DNA of 64,000 nucleotides from positions 2,265,167-2,329,166 of the forward strand of contig JAJVDF010000002.1 in the NCBI GenBank assembly GCA_022410635.1, written 5' to 3'. The notes beneath the pieces were generated by a model. The model saw nothing but the letters and a program-made list of their open reading frames with translations. It was not told the DNA's origin and made no database searches. Origin of the DNA: Tretioscincus oriximinensis (taxonomy: Eukaryota > Chordata > Lepidosauria > Squamata > Gymnophthalmidae). Made by a program: the position numbers and the translations under genes. This document shows positions 53,979 through 64,000 of this stretch, in pieces. Within the stretch, counting starts at the first letter, position 1. Every line of letters begins with the position of its first letter.

Positions 53979-55434
53979 CATAGTTTCTGGACAGATCTTG
54001 TGGTCCATGCTAGTTAAAGTACCTCCTGGATACTTCTAGGCTAGGAGCTGCTCCAACTGCAGAGGCATCCCCCATGTAAGATGCACAAAGCTTGGTGCAA
54101 TTTTCCTGGACTCCAGAAATGAGCCATTTCTGGCACCACTCCAGTCACATTGCTAAAATAATTCTCCTGCAATTTTGGAAGCCAAGGAATGTTTGTTATC
54201 TGGCCTCTAAAAGTACATCAGGACCAACTAGCTGCCAGTTTGAAGAAGCAATCAACACACTCCTTGAAGCATCTCCTATTCCTGAACTGACCCCACATAT
54301 ACACATTTGCCAAGATGTGTAGTATAGAAGCAGTCTTACAGTGCGTTAGGCATGGGTCCAAATATTTTGGCAAAAATAAACATGTGGTGCTGCTAATGCC
54401 AGCAGATGAATGGCAGCCAAGCTGAGCATTAAATTGACAGCCTACCAACAAAAATGGCAGCTCCTCTACCATCAGGGATAAAATTGTCCATTTACAGCAT
54501 CATTTCCTGTAATTAATTTGCTTCTAGGAAGCANGTCAAGAGCCAAAACTACCATAATCTCTATACTGAAGGTAGAATAGAGGGAGAAAGAGTCAGCTAG
54601 GTTGATGAGTGAGTGCGCGTGAGGAAAAAGAATGGTGGGAGGGAGAAGCTGCCACACAGGTAATGCAGTTTTCTTTTTCTGAGTTTGATCAGAGTTTTTT
54701 TCTCAGGTTAAAGAGTCTGCTGCAAAACTGCTGAGAAACTGGGTCAAGCATAAAAATGGCTGCGTTTCCATTGCAGAAACTTAAAAGGCAAAATATATCA
54801 GTTGTTATTCTGTTTTTTTAGATCCATGGACACATTTGGAAATTTGACAGAATTCCTGAGAAAAAAAAGGAAAACCAGAACATGAGAGTTCCAGATCAGG
54901 CCACAGCCCATCAGTTCCAGCTTCCTATCACTGGAACTTGCCTGACCTGAACTCCCTGCAATTGTAGGGTTCCTAACATAAAACCGGGAAATTTTTTTTT
55001 GCACCTTTAATGGATGTGAAAAAGTTAATTTCTCTAGGTGCAGCCTAGGCTCTCGCCTAGGTTTAATGTGGGAACCCTATGCAGTTGCTTACCATGACTT
55101 TACTTTGCAAAGAACTTTGTGAGCAACAACTGAATGCAATACAGTTAAAACAGAACTTTTTGAATACAAGGGACTATTTCAGTCTCAAAGTGATTAACAT
55201 TTAAAGATTTTCAAATGGTTTTGCCTAAATATCAGAAGTAAGATTTTCTCCCATACAGACCTGCCTAGATATTAAAATCCCACAGTGGCAAGTCCTTTTC
55301 CTTCAGGGATTTAAGGAATGGCAGCATGTGTGACTTCGTTGCTGTATTCGTCACAGATTTTGTAGTAGTCCCTCAGCAGGACGTATGACGTTTAGTAACT
55401 GAAGAAGGAGTCCCACTTTTCTCACNCGAAAGGT
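53979..55434. other. Upstream flank, no gene seen
   Basis: Mixed sequence without a recognised exon. Around 54880-54935 a trace of CR1 tail (CAGATCAGGCCACAGCCCAT) is visible. The open frames at 54092-54322 and 54218-54472 overlap on opposite strands and have no support. Confidence 0.45.
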
Positions 55435-56036
55435 CTTAGGCTACGTTCACACGACGAGCTAAAAACCAGAATAAAGCTATATTCCGGAATATAGAAATGG
55501 CATGTTCGTTCACACCATAGCTATATTCCAGAATATACAATGGCGTGTCTGTGCACACGTATTCTTGAATTCTCGTGATACGCAGCCGGCTCCATCACAT
55601 TGCTTCAGTTGTGCCCTCCTTGCAGGCAGCCCTCCGCCTGCTTTCGGGGGATGCTGCCTGGAGATCTGCTCTGCGAAGCGACAAGGAGGACGTCACTGTC
55701 AAATGGTTCGGCTGAGGTGGGGAGGAGGAGGTGGGNAGGTTGACAGGATGTCTGTCAATGTTCCNCTTCATTTCGCCGAGNTGATNTCCAGGCAGCAGCC
55801 TTCAAAAGCAGGCGGACGGCTGACTGGAAAGAGGGCACAGCCAAAGCAACGCAGCAGAGTCGGCTGTGTGTCACAGGAGACCTTTTCCTAAGCCAAGATT
55901 GCTCTCCGCCTACTTTCAGGGGCTGCTGCCTGGAGATCAGCTCAGTGAAACAAAGGAACATTGACCGACGTCCTGTCAACCTCCCCACCTCTGCCTCCTT
56001 GCCTCAGCTGAACCATTTGACAGCGCCGGAGTCCTG
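55435..56036. mobile_element. Foldback DNA element, about 600 bp
   Basis: It starts TTAGGCTACGTTCACACGAC with GCTATATTCCGGAATATAGA. The interior consists of inverted copies: GCTGCCTGGAGATCTGCTCT and CAAATGGTTCGGCTGAGGTG (55655-55725) pair with AGGCAGCAGCCTTCAAAAGC (about 55790) and with CTCAGCTGAACCATTTGACA (about 56005-56025). A second pair is CTTTCGGGGGATGCTGCC and its later direct copy TTTCAGGGGCTGCTGCC. It has four Ns. The end motifs resemble those of the element at 63448. No transposase is present. Confidence 0.65.
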
Positions 56037-56041
56037 CTTAG

Positions 56042-56236
56042 ATATCAGAAACCAGTGATAAACCAGAGGAACAGTTTGCCACAGGAGGTGGTGTGTTCGC
56101 TTTCACTGGAAGTCTTCAAAAAGAGGCTGGACAGTCATCTGTCTGGGATGGTTTAGTGAATCCTGCATTGAGCAGGGGTTTGGACCCGATGGCTCTGGAG
56201 GTCTCTTCCAACTCTGTGATTCTATGATTCTATGAG
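56042..56236 (+). mobile_element. CR1 (ATTCTATG-tail family) 3' end
   Basis: It reads GATATCAGAAACCAGTGATA, TCACTGGAAGTCTTCAAAAA and GGAGGTCTCTTCCAACTCTG, then ATTCTATGATTCTATGA. The start abuts the foldback element. Confidence 0.93.
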
Positions 56237-57420
56237 GCGAGGAAGGAGGGCAAGGGAGAGAAGGGACTGAGAGCATTGAAACCTGTGATTCTGTAGGTCG
56301 GGGTAAGAGAGAGGGCATAGCCTGGGTGAGGTGGAGGTGTGGCTCGTGAGAGTATGGCGTATGTTACAAGTGATGTTACAATAAAGCCAAACATTTTTGG
56401 TTTTCAACTTTGTAATGTTACTGTTTTACCCATTAGAGTTTTGTATGCTTGTTTCTGTATGGCTCTTATGGATATGATAACGAATGAGAGGATGTATGTT
56501 GGTTATCTATGTGGGATATCAGTTCTGATGTACCAATAATCTAATTTAGAATAAGGAACTTCATCTTTCCCTTGCACTCCATTTTTCCAGAAAGCATACA
56601 AAAAAATCCCACTTTTATTCCAACATCGTATTCATGGCATAATGTTCTATGAAATGCTAGTGCACAGCTAGGTACACTAGAAAGTAACCTAAATTGTGTG
56701 TGTAGGTAACAATGTCATTCGAAAACATTGCTTAATGTGAGTTCCTCTCTTTTTAAAAAGCATTTAAAAGCNTTTACTGTAGTAAAATACTATAGAAAAA
56801 TGTTTAGAACAGGGAGAGGCAGCATGCGTGAAGGGCTAAATAACACATACAGTACATAGAGGATTCATGTCAAAAATGAAATGAGATTACAAACTGTGAA
56901 TGCATTATTGATGACATTTTATCCTTAGATCAGCAAAGTGGATCTCAAGGGATGTGGGATAATGGATACAGAGGTTTCTGTCTGGAAGTAACTAGCTTAT
57001 AAAAATGACTTTATGACAGCAGACCGTGTAAAATTAAGTACCTGACAGTTTCATTCACCGTCCAGCTCCATTGATATTGTGAGATTTCAAACTCATATCA
57101 AATCTGATGGAGTTGTAGCTTTTTGATTAGAAGATTTATTGAGTATATGTGAATTCAGATTACAGATAGTATGTGTTAGAATTGGGGGGAAGAATGAAAT
57201 TGCAGAAAAGTCATCTAAATAGGACATCTTATTTAGGAATACATTGTTTGTCAGAGTTAATAAATAATTGATCAGTAGCATGTATTTTTAGTAATGACTC
57301 CCTAGACTTCCACAGGCAATTTATATCACACCATCTATGTAAAGTATCAGCGCCTCTTTCTATAATAGGTTTGATTTTGAGATGTACCTTGGAATAGGGA
57401 GTTACCATTTGCATACTCTG
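56237..57420. other. Upstream flank, no gene seen
   Basis: Purine-rich at 56240-56340, then AT-rich. No exon, RNA gene or named repeat. Confidence 0.5.
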
Positions 57421-57424
57421 CTAA

Positions 57425-57545
57425 AAGAATACAGTGATGGTGACTGACGTACCTTGAGGGGGAGACTATTCCAGAGTCTGGTGGCAGCTACTGAGAAGGC
57501 CCAGCTCCGGGTTCCCACTCTGTTTGCAGTTGGGAGGGGTGGTGA
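57425..57545 (-). mobile_element. L2-type LINE fragment
   Basis: It reads AAAGAATACAGTGATGGTGA, GGGGGAGACTATTCCAGAGT and GTTCCCACTCTGTTTGCAGT, matching 59185-59310. Confidence 0.8.
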
Positions 57546-57559
57546 GAGGATTTTTCCAG

Positions 57560-57870
57560 CACAATTATTATTTTTTATTATCGTTTATTTATATAGGGTT
57601 AACCATGTACCATAACAGAGCTGTTTTTCAATATGGAAATATTTTGTGTGACTGCAAAAATGAGTAATGTTAGGTACCATTGACACTCTTTGGTATAACG
57701 TGTAATAGCCAACTTTTGATCAGGTGACCGAGCAGTCTTGGTAGCAATTTGGAAATAGTTTGCCATTAATCAATTCTGCGTAAGGCCTGGAATTGAACTG
57801 GGAACACTGTGNTTTCTGGACTTCGTGCATTACCCACTGAACCTGTCACTCCTCCTCCCTCTGTTTTCAA
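57560..57870 (-). repeat. SINE-like repeat
   Basis: An AT-rich tail (TTATTATCGTTTATTTATAT) is followed at 57785-57850 by CTGGAATTGAACTGGGAACA and GGACTTCGTGCATTACCCAC, which on the minus strand resembles a decayed tRNA-type B box (GGTTCAATTCC). The middle part is not recognised. It could equally be two adjacent repeats. Confidence 0.4.
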
Positions 57871-58394
57871 TAGCATTTCTTGTTTTCATGGTGTGAAAAG
57901 AATGAACTATAGCCAGCAAGCCCAGACAATGTTGCCTTTTTACTAATTCTTATTCAGGTGCTGGGAGTAAAAAGTGCAGTAGACTGCTATCTTGCCTGCC
58001 TTTCTCAGTCCATTCTTTATATTGTGTTTTGCTGTGCCAGAAGCGTGAACTCTTTGTAGCCTCTGCCTTGACCACTGGGATTCACAATGTAGATTAGAAA
58101 CAGTTAGTAAGGATTTCAAGTTCTTTCTCTTCCTTTTGCCTATTTTTTTTGTTCAAAACCACTTTAACTATGCACAATAGTGCAATAAAACTTCCAATCC
58201 ATTTCTTTTACATTGTTTCAAACATTTCCCTCCTTCCTCTCCTCCCTCCCCCCTTAATTACAGTCTCGGAAGCAGTACGAGTATCTCATACTGATCTACA
58301 AAACATTCCTCTCTACGTGATCTGAGATCACAGAGACGCGGTCTACAAGAAAATTTCCCCCATCTGGGTGCAGCCATTTATTCCCAGAATTTAT
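57871..58394. other. Upstream flank, no gene seen
   Basis: No exon or repeat recognised. A TCCCTCC-rich pyrimidine tract lies at about 58225-58253. Confidence 0.5.
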
Positions 58395-58560
58395 TTCTGG
58401 GAAGTGGCACTCCTGAAGTGATGTCATAAAAGTCCTGCACGCACTTAGTATGCGCGATAAATACAACTCTGAGATGTTTGGGCTCCCGGCCAGATATTTC
58501 GGTTCCTGGAGCTCCCATCATTGATTTACAATCATATTTAATATTCACTAGAGGGGCTTG
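58395..58560. repeat. Unnamed dispersed repeat, copy 1
   Basis: It shares with 61066-61235, in the same order: AAGTGATGTCAT, CTGCACGCAC / TTTTCACGCAC, GATGTTTGGGCTCCCGGCCA / GATTTTTGGGCTCCCTGGTC, and GGAGCTCCCATCATTG / GGAACTCCCATCATTG. The family is not recognised. Confidence 0.65.
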
Positions 58561-58599
58561 CATCTGGAAAACCCATCTCAGTCTTAAATCCTCATGAAG

Positions 58600-58715
58600 T
58601 TTTCAAGTGGAGACTAGCAAGTCATCTGTTTGGGATAGATTAATGACTCCTGCATTGAGCAGGGCTGGACCTCATGACCCTGGATGTCCCTTCCAGCTTT
58701 ATTATTCTACTTGTG
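58600..58715 (+). mobile_element. CR1 (ATTCTATG-tail family) 3' end, old
   Basis: It reads CAAGTCATCTGTTTGGGATA, CTGCATTGAGCAGGGCTGGA and GATGTCCCTTCCAGCTTTAT, with TATTCTAC as the remnant tail. Confidence 0.85.
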
Positions 58716-59004
58716 GAAAAGCAGCTGCTTCGTTTTATATTTTGCCAAGAAAACATATGGATTTGAATCTTTTTTTAGTTGTGCCTGCAACATCTTTATT
58801 GCATTAAATATTAAATGTTAAACATCTTTAAATCATTAAATATTGCAGCCTTTTTGATAGATGAATACTATTTAGCATGGAACATTATGGACCAAAATAT
58901 ATGAATTATGCCCTCTTGTGGCAGATGCTTCTTCCTTCACTGCATATTCACCTGTATAAAATTAACGTAAAGAGAAACACCCACACAATAGTGTATTTTT
59001 CTTT

Positions 59005-59568
59005 NTTTATTTGTTATTTATTTTATTTATTTATACCCTGTCCTATACCCAAAGGTCTCAGATGGCGAACAATAAAATAACAATGCAAAACTGACAAATT
59101 AAAAACAGTATAACATAGTATCTAAAAGTGGGAAGAAAAATGACATTTCTTCAGCCAAAGGCCAGGTGAAATAGGTGCATCTTCAAAGATCTTCTAAAAG
59201 AATGCAACAATGATGACTGATGCACCTTGAGGGGGAGACTATTCCAAAGATTGGGGGCAACCACCGAGAAGGCCCTGCCCTGGNTTCCCATTCCATTTGC
59301 TGTTGAGAGCGGGTGGTACAACCAGGAGGTTGTCTCCTGCAGATCTTAAGGCATGGGCAAGTTGGTATTAGATATTTTGGGCCCACCTTATTTAAAGCCT
59401 TAAAGGTTAATGTTAACACCTTGAATTGGGCTCTGTAGCGGATTGGCAGCCAGTGCAGCTATTTCAAAATCAGCGATACNTGTGAGTCAGTCGTTCCNGT
59501 CAGCATTCTAGCTGCTGTTTTCTGTACCAACTGCAGCTTCTGAACCATTTTCAAGGACATCCCTATAT
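59005..59568 (-). pseudogene. L2-type LINE, C-terminal part, split by a hAT element
   Basis: From the tail (TTTATTTATTTATACCCTGT, 59020-59045) through CCAAAGGTCTCAGATGGCGA to GTAGCGGATTGGCAGCCAGT and CATCCCTATATAGAGTGTG. A minus-strand frame at 59183-59419 starts MLTLTFKALNKVGPKYLI. It is interrupted at 59569 by an 8-bp target duplication and continues at 59943 (AGAGTGTGTTACAATAGTCC, AAGTTACCAGAGCGTGGATT) to about 60130. Confidence 0.9.
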
Positions 59569-59576
59569 AGAGTGTG

Positions 59577-59942
59577 CAGTAGCGGCTGGCCACTGTGTTC
59601 GCCGGGTTCGGCGAACACTCGGAGATTAAAATCAATTATAAAATCTCCTTTCATAGAAGAGCTGCCAACAAATCAAAAAGCTCTAGGCAGCTTTTTTAAT
59701 TGGCAAAAGGGGTTGCCAATCCCTGAACCAATGGGAGGGCTGCCTGGGAGGGGTTACAGTCTCTCAGTTTCCGTAGAGGTGCCATTTTTTATTGACATTC
59801 ATCTTGCAGACTGAGAGTGAGACCAGTAAGTGCCTGAATGTGCCTCCTTCCAGTCGCTTTCCTAACTTTGCCGAGGCTGGAGGAACCTGCACGCACGCAC
59901 GCACACACACACACCAGCCACAAATTGCACCAACTGCCACTG
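59577..59942. mobile_element. hAT element, 366 bp, perfect 8-bp target duplication
   Basis: Flanked by AGAGTGTG at 59569-59576 and 59943-59950, inside an L2 copy whose sequence reads through once the insert and one repeat are removed. The ends are CAGTAGCGGCTGGCC and, inverted, CAGTGGCAGTTGG. The interior has an inverted pair GTTCGCCGGGTTCGGCGAAC (a 20-base palindrome at 59598-59618), a CA microsatellite (59893-59915), and no transposase. Confidence 0.92.
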
Positions 59943-60259
59943 AGAGTGTGTTACAATAGTCCATTCTAGAAGTTACCAGAGCGTGGATTTGTTGGGGAGG
60001 ACCCAACAGACAGACACATCCTCATGTTTGCAATCTCTTAACTAACCCAGCCTTTGTCAAAGGCAACCTAATTTTAAACTGAAGAAGGAACTGTAAGTTT
60101 GCCTTTTTCAAGTTTAAACTGGGTTTGGAGGTTCTCAACTACATATTTGGACAACTGTTTATAGAGCATTATATATATATATTTTTTAAAGGAATGATTT
60201 AAGAGAGCCATATCTGACCATATTTTTAGCTATCTATGCTGTTAATTTCAGTCATTAGT

Positions 60260-60440
60260 GGGTGTTGACACAGGAGAGGGTAGTCACCTGTAGTAACCAC
60301 CTGGTTATGGAATTGTCTCCCCTCTGAGGTGTGTCAGGCATCTTTACTGTATGGGTTTAGATGCTTGGTGAAGATACTCTTGTTCACCCTAAGGCAACAT
60401 TGCATTTTTTTAATAGCCAGGAACAGTATAAGGCCAAGTG
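60260..60440 (+). mobile_element. L2-type LINE 3' end, diverged
   Basis: It reads TATGGAATTGTCTCCCCTCT, TTTAGATGCTTGGTGAAGAT and TTGTTCACCCTAAGGCAA, similar in order to 30500-30590. The tail is replaced by an AATAATAAT stretch at 60450. Confidence 0.6.
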
Positions 60441-61065
60441 CAAATAATAAATAATAATAAAATTATTATTTTATTGGCTGTTGTTGTTGGAAGTTCTACT
60501 TTTGAGCAAAGGAAAAAAGCTTAAGGCGGAGGTCCATTTGTAATTCCCAGTTTATGCTTTCGTTAATCATCCAAGATAGTGAAAGCTGAGATCCACCTGG
60601 TTAATTGAGATGGATAATTTTTCAGATGTTGAAGGAACACAAATCCTTACACTGAATACATTTCTTTTGTCATTTTATTGGGTTTATGTACTATGAATTT
60701 CTGAAGACAATAGTATACAAGAAAAACAAAACAAGATCGTAAAACATTAAAATAGACCCATAAATAATGTAAAAATATGGATATAGGATTTTTCACAGAT
60801 GCAGCTTATAATGCCTACAGTGTCTAGGGGTGAAATCAACTTTCACACCTACTAAAGCTGCAGAGTACTATCTTGATTTTTTTGTGATTTGGATGGCCTA
60901 GATTGAGGCACAGAGGTGGGCAGAAGACCTTTAGACCTTTTCCTAGAATAAGGTCCAGCGCAGAAAGAGCTTTGTTGAAACCCTAGTTAACAACAACAAA
61001 AAGAAGTTGGAAGCATGTGGAATATAAGGACTAATTTGCACTTGACTTTATTCATTTTGATGTCA
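60441..61065. other. Upstream flank, no gene seen
   Basis: AT-rich, no supported exon or repeat. Confidence 0.5.
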
Positions 61066-61240
61066 CTTCCGGTATTTGCTTCCGGGGAAATGGTGCCCAG
61101 AGTGATGTCATTTCCTGTTGTGCTCAGGAAGTGATGCCAGAAAAACTTTTCACGCACAAGATAACCCAGGGCTGCTCAAGATTTTTGGGCTCCCTGGTCA
61201 ACATTTGGCTTCCAGGAACTCCCATCATTGTCCTGGAGCT
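61066..61240. repeat. Unnamed dispersed repeat, copy 2
   Basis: The second copy of the 58395 family. It also contains the inverted motif pair ATGTCACTTCCGG and CAGGAAGTGATGCC, suggesting terminal-type inverted ends spaced by about 60 bp. Confidence 0.6.
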
Positions 61241-62457
61241 TCTTCCTCATACAGGTCCCCAGATCACCTGAGAGACTCGTGCTTGTACACATTTCTCCTG
61301 CAATTTCCCACCATTGATGAGAGTGGGTCACATGAATGCAAAGTGTCACTTGTTAGGAGCTTGCAGAATGACAGAACTTGAAATATGTTGTAAAGATATG
61401 AATGAGGCTCAGTGAAACCAGTAAACCGACAAATCAGATTATGGGGAAATAGCTAGGCATTGTTTATTCTGGAATTTCTTGAATTGAAACATGTACTGGT
61501 TTCNTTTTTTTATACTGGTGTTTTTAATGCAATAAAGAGGTCTATTCTTTTGCATTATGACAGCTCTGAAATGCACAGTCCTTTCACCTACATGTCATAT
61601 GTGTCAAAGAAAAAAAGAAACCCACTTTGTCATCTGTCCCTCTAGCCTAATGAAGAGGGAAGGGAATTAAACCTTCAAATAACAATTTCTGGTGTGAGGT
61701 GGAGTAAAATTCTTACCTTATGTATTTTAATTAGTTGAAAATTGTCATGGTTAAACTGTCAGATATTCAAAGATATATCTGTGCAGAAATTTGTTGAATA
61801 GAAAATAAGGGTGTGTGCATGTATGTGATCAAACACACGTTTCAACAATTGAGCTAACTAACTCTTAACAGGTGCTGAAAAAGTATAATTACCAAACAGC
61901 AGCTCAGCTGTGTTGGGGGGAGTTAGTTGGTGAATAGTGCATGAAGATAATGCTGTGTTTGAAGCTGCTATGTTTTGCAGAAGTTATTTTTGCTTCCTGT
62001 GTTTGTTTGTTTTTACAAATACTCTTGCTGACCTAAAATGTGCAAGAGAATAAAGTCTTCAGTTTGGAATGGTTCCTGGACTGTTTTCATTCTTTCTGGA
62101 GGAGCAAAGAAACAAATAAGAAGCAACATCTGCCTTCCTGGTGTTATTCTGCTACAATCTCTGCTACAAAGGAATTTTTCCCTAACATAAACAACATGTA
62201 GTTTATGTATATATGTTATTATGCATAGGCACTACATAGGGTTTTACTGTTTGCCTGGCTAATTTTTGGAGGGAAGTTTAAATGTTTAAAAACTATCCAA
62301 TGGCTATGCTTGGATTTGGGCGGGAAGAGCANTCTGCAGTGATTGGCTGGGACAGTGCTAGGCAGGGAGCAGTCACTGCAGACCAAACTCAGAGCCCCTC
62401 AAGAGCTGCAATAAGTCACTTTCTGAGCTGCTAATCACTTGTCAGAGTGTTCATTTG
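61241..62457. other. Upstream flank, no gene seen
   Basis: No gene. The last 150 bp (62310-62400) are somewhat GC-richer (GATTGGCTGGGACAGTGCTA) but show no exon structure. Confidence 0.5.
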
Positions 62458-62465
62458 CCATCGGG

Positions 62466-63015
62466 TAGGGTTGCCATACGTCCCGGTAAACCGGGACAAT
62501 CCCGGTTTGGCAGACTAAAATATAGTCCCCTCCGGGTTTTAAGCTAAAATCCCGGCTTTTTAAGGAAAAGCAGCCGTCAGAGCTGACGGCTGCAGCGCGT
62601 GCAANGCTTTCCGGGGTCCTGGGAGGATCCTCAGAGCGCGCCGTACCTGCTCCTTGGCTGGAGGCGGGGTTTCGCCCTGCTCTCAGGCAAAGCCAACTCG
62701 CCTCCAGTAGAGCAAAAACGCCTGGGTTTCTGACAGGAGGACAGCTCTGTTCTCCTGTCACAAACGCAGGCGTTTTTGCTCCGCTGGAGCTGGCGTGCTT
62801 GCCTGAGAGCAGGGGAAACCCCGCCTCCAGCCAAGGAGCAGCTACGTGCACGCGTGGACACAGACTCTTGTAGTGAGAGCAGAAGAGAGGATCTGCCTGT
62901 CTCTACAAGCGTCTGTATGTGCGCATGNGCACGCGTTCATGTGTGTGCACGTGTGTGCATGCACCCCCTACCCCACCCCCATCCCGGTTTTGGGCTGCCA
63001 AAATATGGCAACCCT
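62466..63015. mobile_element. hAT-like element, 550 bp, with long internal palindrome
   Basis: Terminal inverted repeats TAGGGTTGCCATACGTCCCG and, inverted, TAGGGTTGCCATATTTTGGC. It is flanked by CCATCGGG (62458-62465) and CCATCGAG (63016-63023), an 8-bp duplication with one mismatch. Inside, TGCTCCTTGGCTGGAGGCGG (62649) and its inverse CCGCCTCCAGCCAAGGAGCA (62820), with the intervening arms, form a palindrome of about 190 bp. A CA/TG/CG dinucleotide-rich stretch precedes the right end. The open frames across it are artefacts of the palindrome. Confidence 0.88.
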
Positions 63016-63023
63016 ACCATCGA

Positions 63024-63447
63024 GGGTCTCACAAAAAAATATTTTTTAAATAAACTGATTGAATATTTAATGCAGGGAAATGAAACATGACAAGTCTGTG
63101 ATCAGAAGTGACATCAATAGGATAAATCACCCAGAAATGTAGAATTGCAGTGGATTTTTTTAATGAGAAAAGTGAAAAAAGTCNTAAATTGCTGCACTTA
63201 TAGTTTAGGACTATAGAGGGTGCCATCTGCTAAAGTAGATTCAAATTAACAAATTGTACTTCTGCATTACAAGAATGGGGGAAGCTGAAACTTCAGACCT
63301 CATCTGCATTTACTGAGTGAGATGCCCAGACAAGCACGTTCTGCCACTGCGTTCTCATCTGTGGCAGCAGAAAGCACCTCACACGTTGTTTTCCTTTGGG
63401 TTTCAGAATTATTATGAACAATTTGCTGAGTTAACTCTAAAGACTGA
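63024..63447. other. Upstream flank, no gene seen
   Basis: No supported feature. Confidence 0.5.
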
Positions 63448-63830
63448 GGCTGCGTGCACATGGCGTTTTTCTACAATCAGGAAGTCTTGGGCACAAGTCC
63501 TAAGTACTTTTCAGTAGTTGACCCACAATAAACGCCCTTTTCCCATTATAAACTATTGCCCAGATATTCAGGCATTGTTCTGCAGAACCCATGCACTCTC
63601 ACGTCCGTATGCGTGTGCACAACAGAAACACGAGATGTTAAAATAATCAAGATTGTGGCAGTTGTTGCTATTGGCTGTTGCGAGTTAAAAAAAAAGTTCT
63701 CAGACTGCAGTGTGATGAGATCAATGAGTGATGTTACGGAACTGGGGAAAATATACATGTTTGGTGTGCACGTTTTGCTATATTCTGGATTATAGCGTAG
63801 TAGCCTTTTTTAAGTCATCATGTGCACCTA
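63448..63830. mobile_element. Possible MITE with GTGCAC ends
   Basis: It begins GAGGCTGCGTGCACATGGCG and ends with TTTGGTGTGCACGTTTTGCT, ATATTCTGGATTATAGCGTA and TCATGTGCACCTAG. The motifs GGCT.CGT.CACA and GCTATATTC.GGA.TATAG are shared with the element at 55435, so the two may be related. The exact ends and target duplication are not resolved. Confidence 0.5.
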
Positions 63831-63917
63831 GACTTCAACTAGCTCACTAGCTCAACCAGCTCAACTAGTAGCATGATGTTGCAGAGGTTAAGAAATGATA
63901 TTTCAATAGAGAAGCCC

Positions 63918-64000
63918 GTTCTTTTTTTAAAAAAATCTTTTTTAGATTTTATTGTGCTTAATTGTTACAAGGAATAAAAGGTGAATTAACACAAAAGTGA
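63918..64000 (-). mobile_element. Possible L1 3' end running off the window
   Basis: A T-rich start then TTTTTAGATTTTATTGTGCT and ACAAGGAATAAAAGG resemble the 3' end of the L1 at 25753 (TATATTTTATTGAATTTTTC, ACAAGGAAAAC). It is cut by the window edge. Confidence 0.4.

Noticed and set aside
62435..63090. Several 65-138 codon frames on both strands
   Set aside because: They lie across the palindrome of a hAT-like element; both arms give mirrored frames.
1..64000. CRISPR array, operons or phage genes
   Set aside because: No regularly spaced direct repeats, no Shine-Dalgarno-led gene runs, and the exon-intron structure and LINE content show a vertebrate genome.
1..64000. tRNA, rRNA or snRNA genes
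   Set aside because: No cloverleaf with intact A and B boxes, and no rRNA or U-snRNA core sequence, was seen by reading. The only tRNA-like signal is a decayed SINE B box near 57790. A tRNAscan or Infernal run would be decisive.

Overview
This looks like a draft genome contig (scattered single Ns) from a vertebrate, most probably a squamate reptile (lizard or snake). The clade is inferred from the repeats: many CR1 LINEs ending in ATTCTATG or TTCTTATG repeats, L2-type LINEs with AATAA-rich tails, a 5'-truncated L1, a Penelope-like fragment, a Tc1 element, hAT and mariner MITEs, and foldback elements. It has no prokaryotic features, and most long open frames are repeat fragments or chance.

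One host gene is visible, on the minus strand: PPP2R5C, the B56-gamma regulatory subunit of protein phosphatase 2A. Four coding exons can be read. (i) The long-isoform first exon at 49414-49440 sits in the only strong CpG island. (ii) A 66-bp exon lies at 46214-46279. (iii) A 163-bp exon lies at 33543-33705 and ends in phase 1. (iv) The alternative first exon of the classic isoform lies at 14175-14268 and also ends in phase 1. Exons iii and iv can therefore both splice to the same downstream B56 core exon, which lies off the left edge. The window thus shows two promoters about 35 kb apart producing two N-termini for one subunit. The classic start has a poor initiation context, an upstream micro-ORF, and a strong second in-frame ATG.

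Layout. 1-14 kb: intron after the classic first exon, filled with CR1, L2 and hAT relics. 14.1-14.5 kb: internal promoter and exon. 14.9-33.5 kb: intron with CR1, L2 and L1 copies and a long hairpin. 33.5 kb: exon iii. 34-46 kb: intron with a rearranged hAT element, mariner and Tc1 MITEs, a Penelope-like fragment and a Tc1 transposase relic. 46.2 kb: exon ii. 49.3-50.1 kb: CpG-island promoter. 50.1-64 kb: upstream flank, repeats only.

I found no credible new multi-gene system. The most informative observations are the dual-promoter structure of PPP2R5C with its translational details, a group of DNA transposons whose insertions can be read to the base (8-bp or TA duplications), an inversion inside one of them, and a Tc1 copy whose third catalytic acidic residue is replaced by valine.
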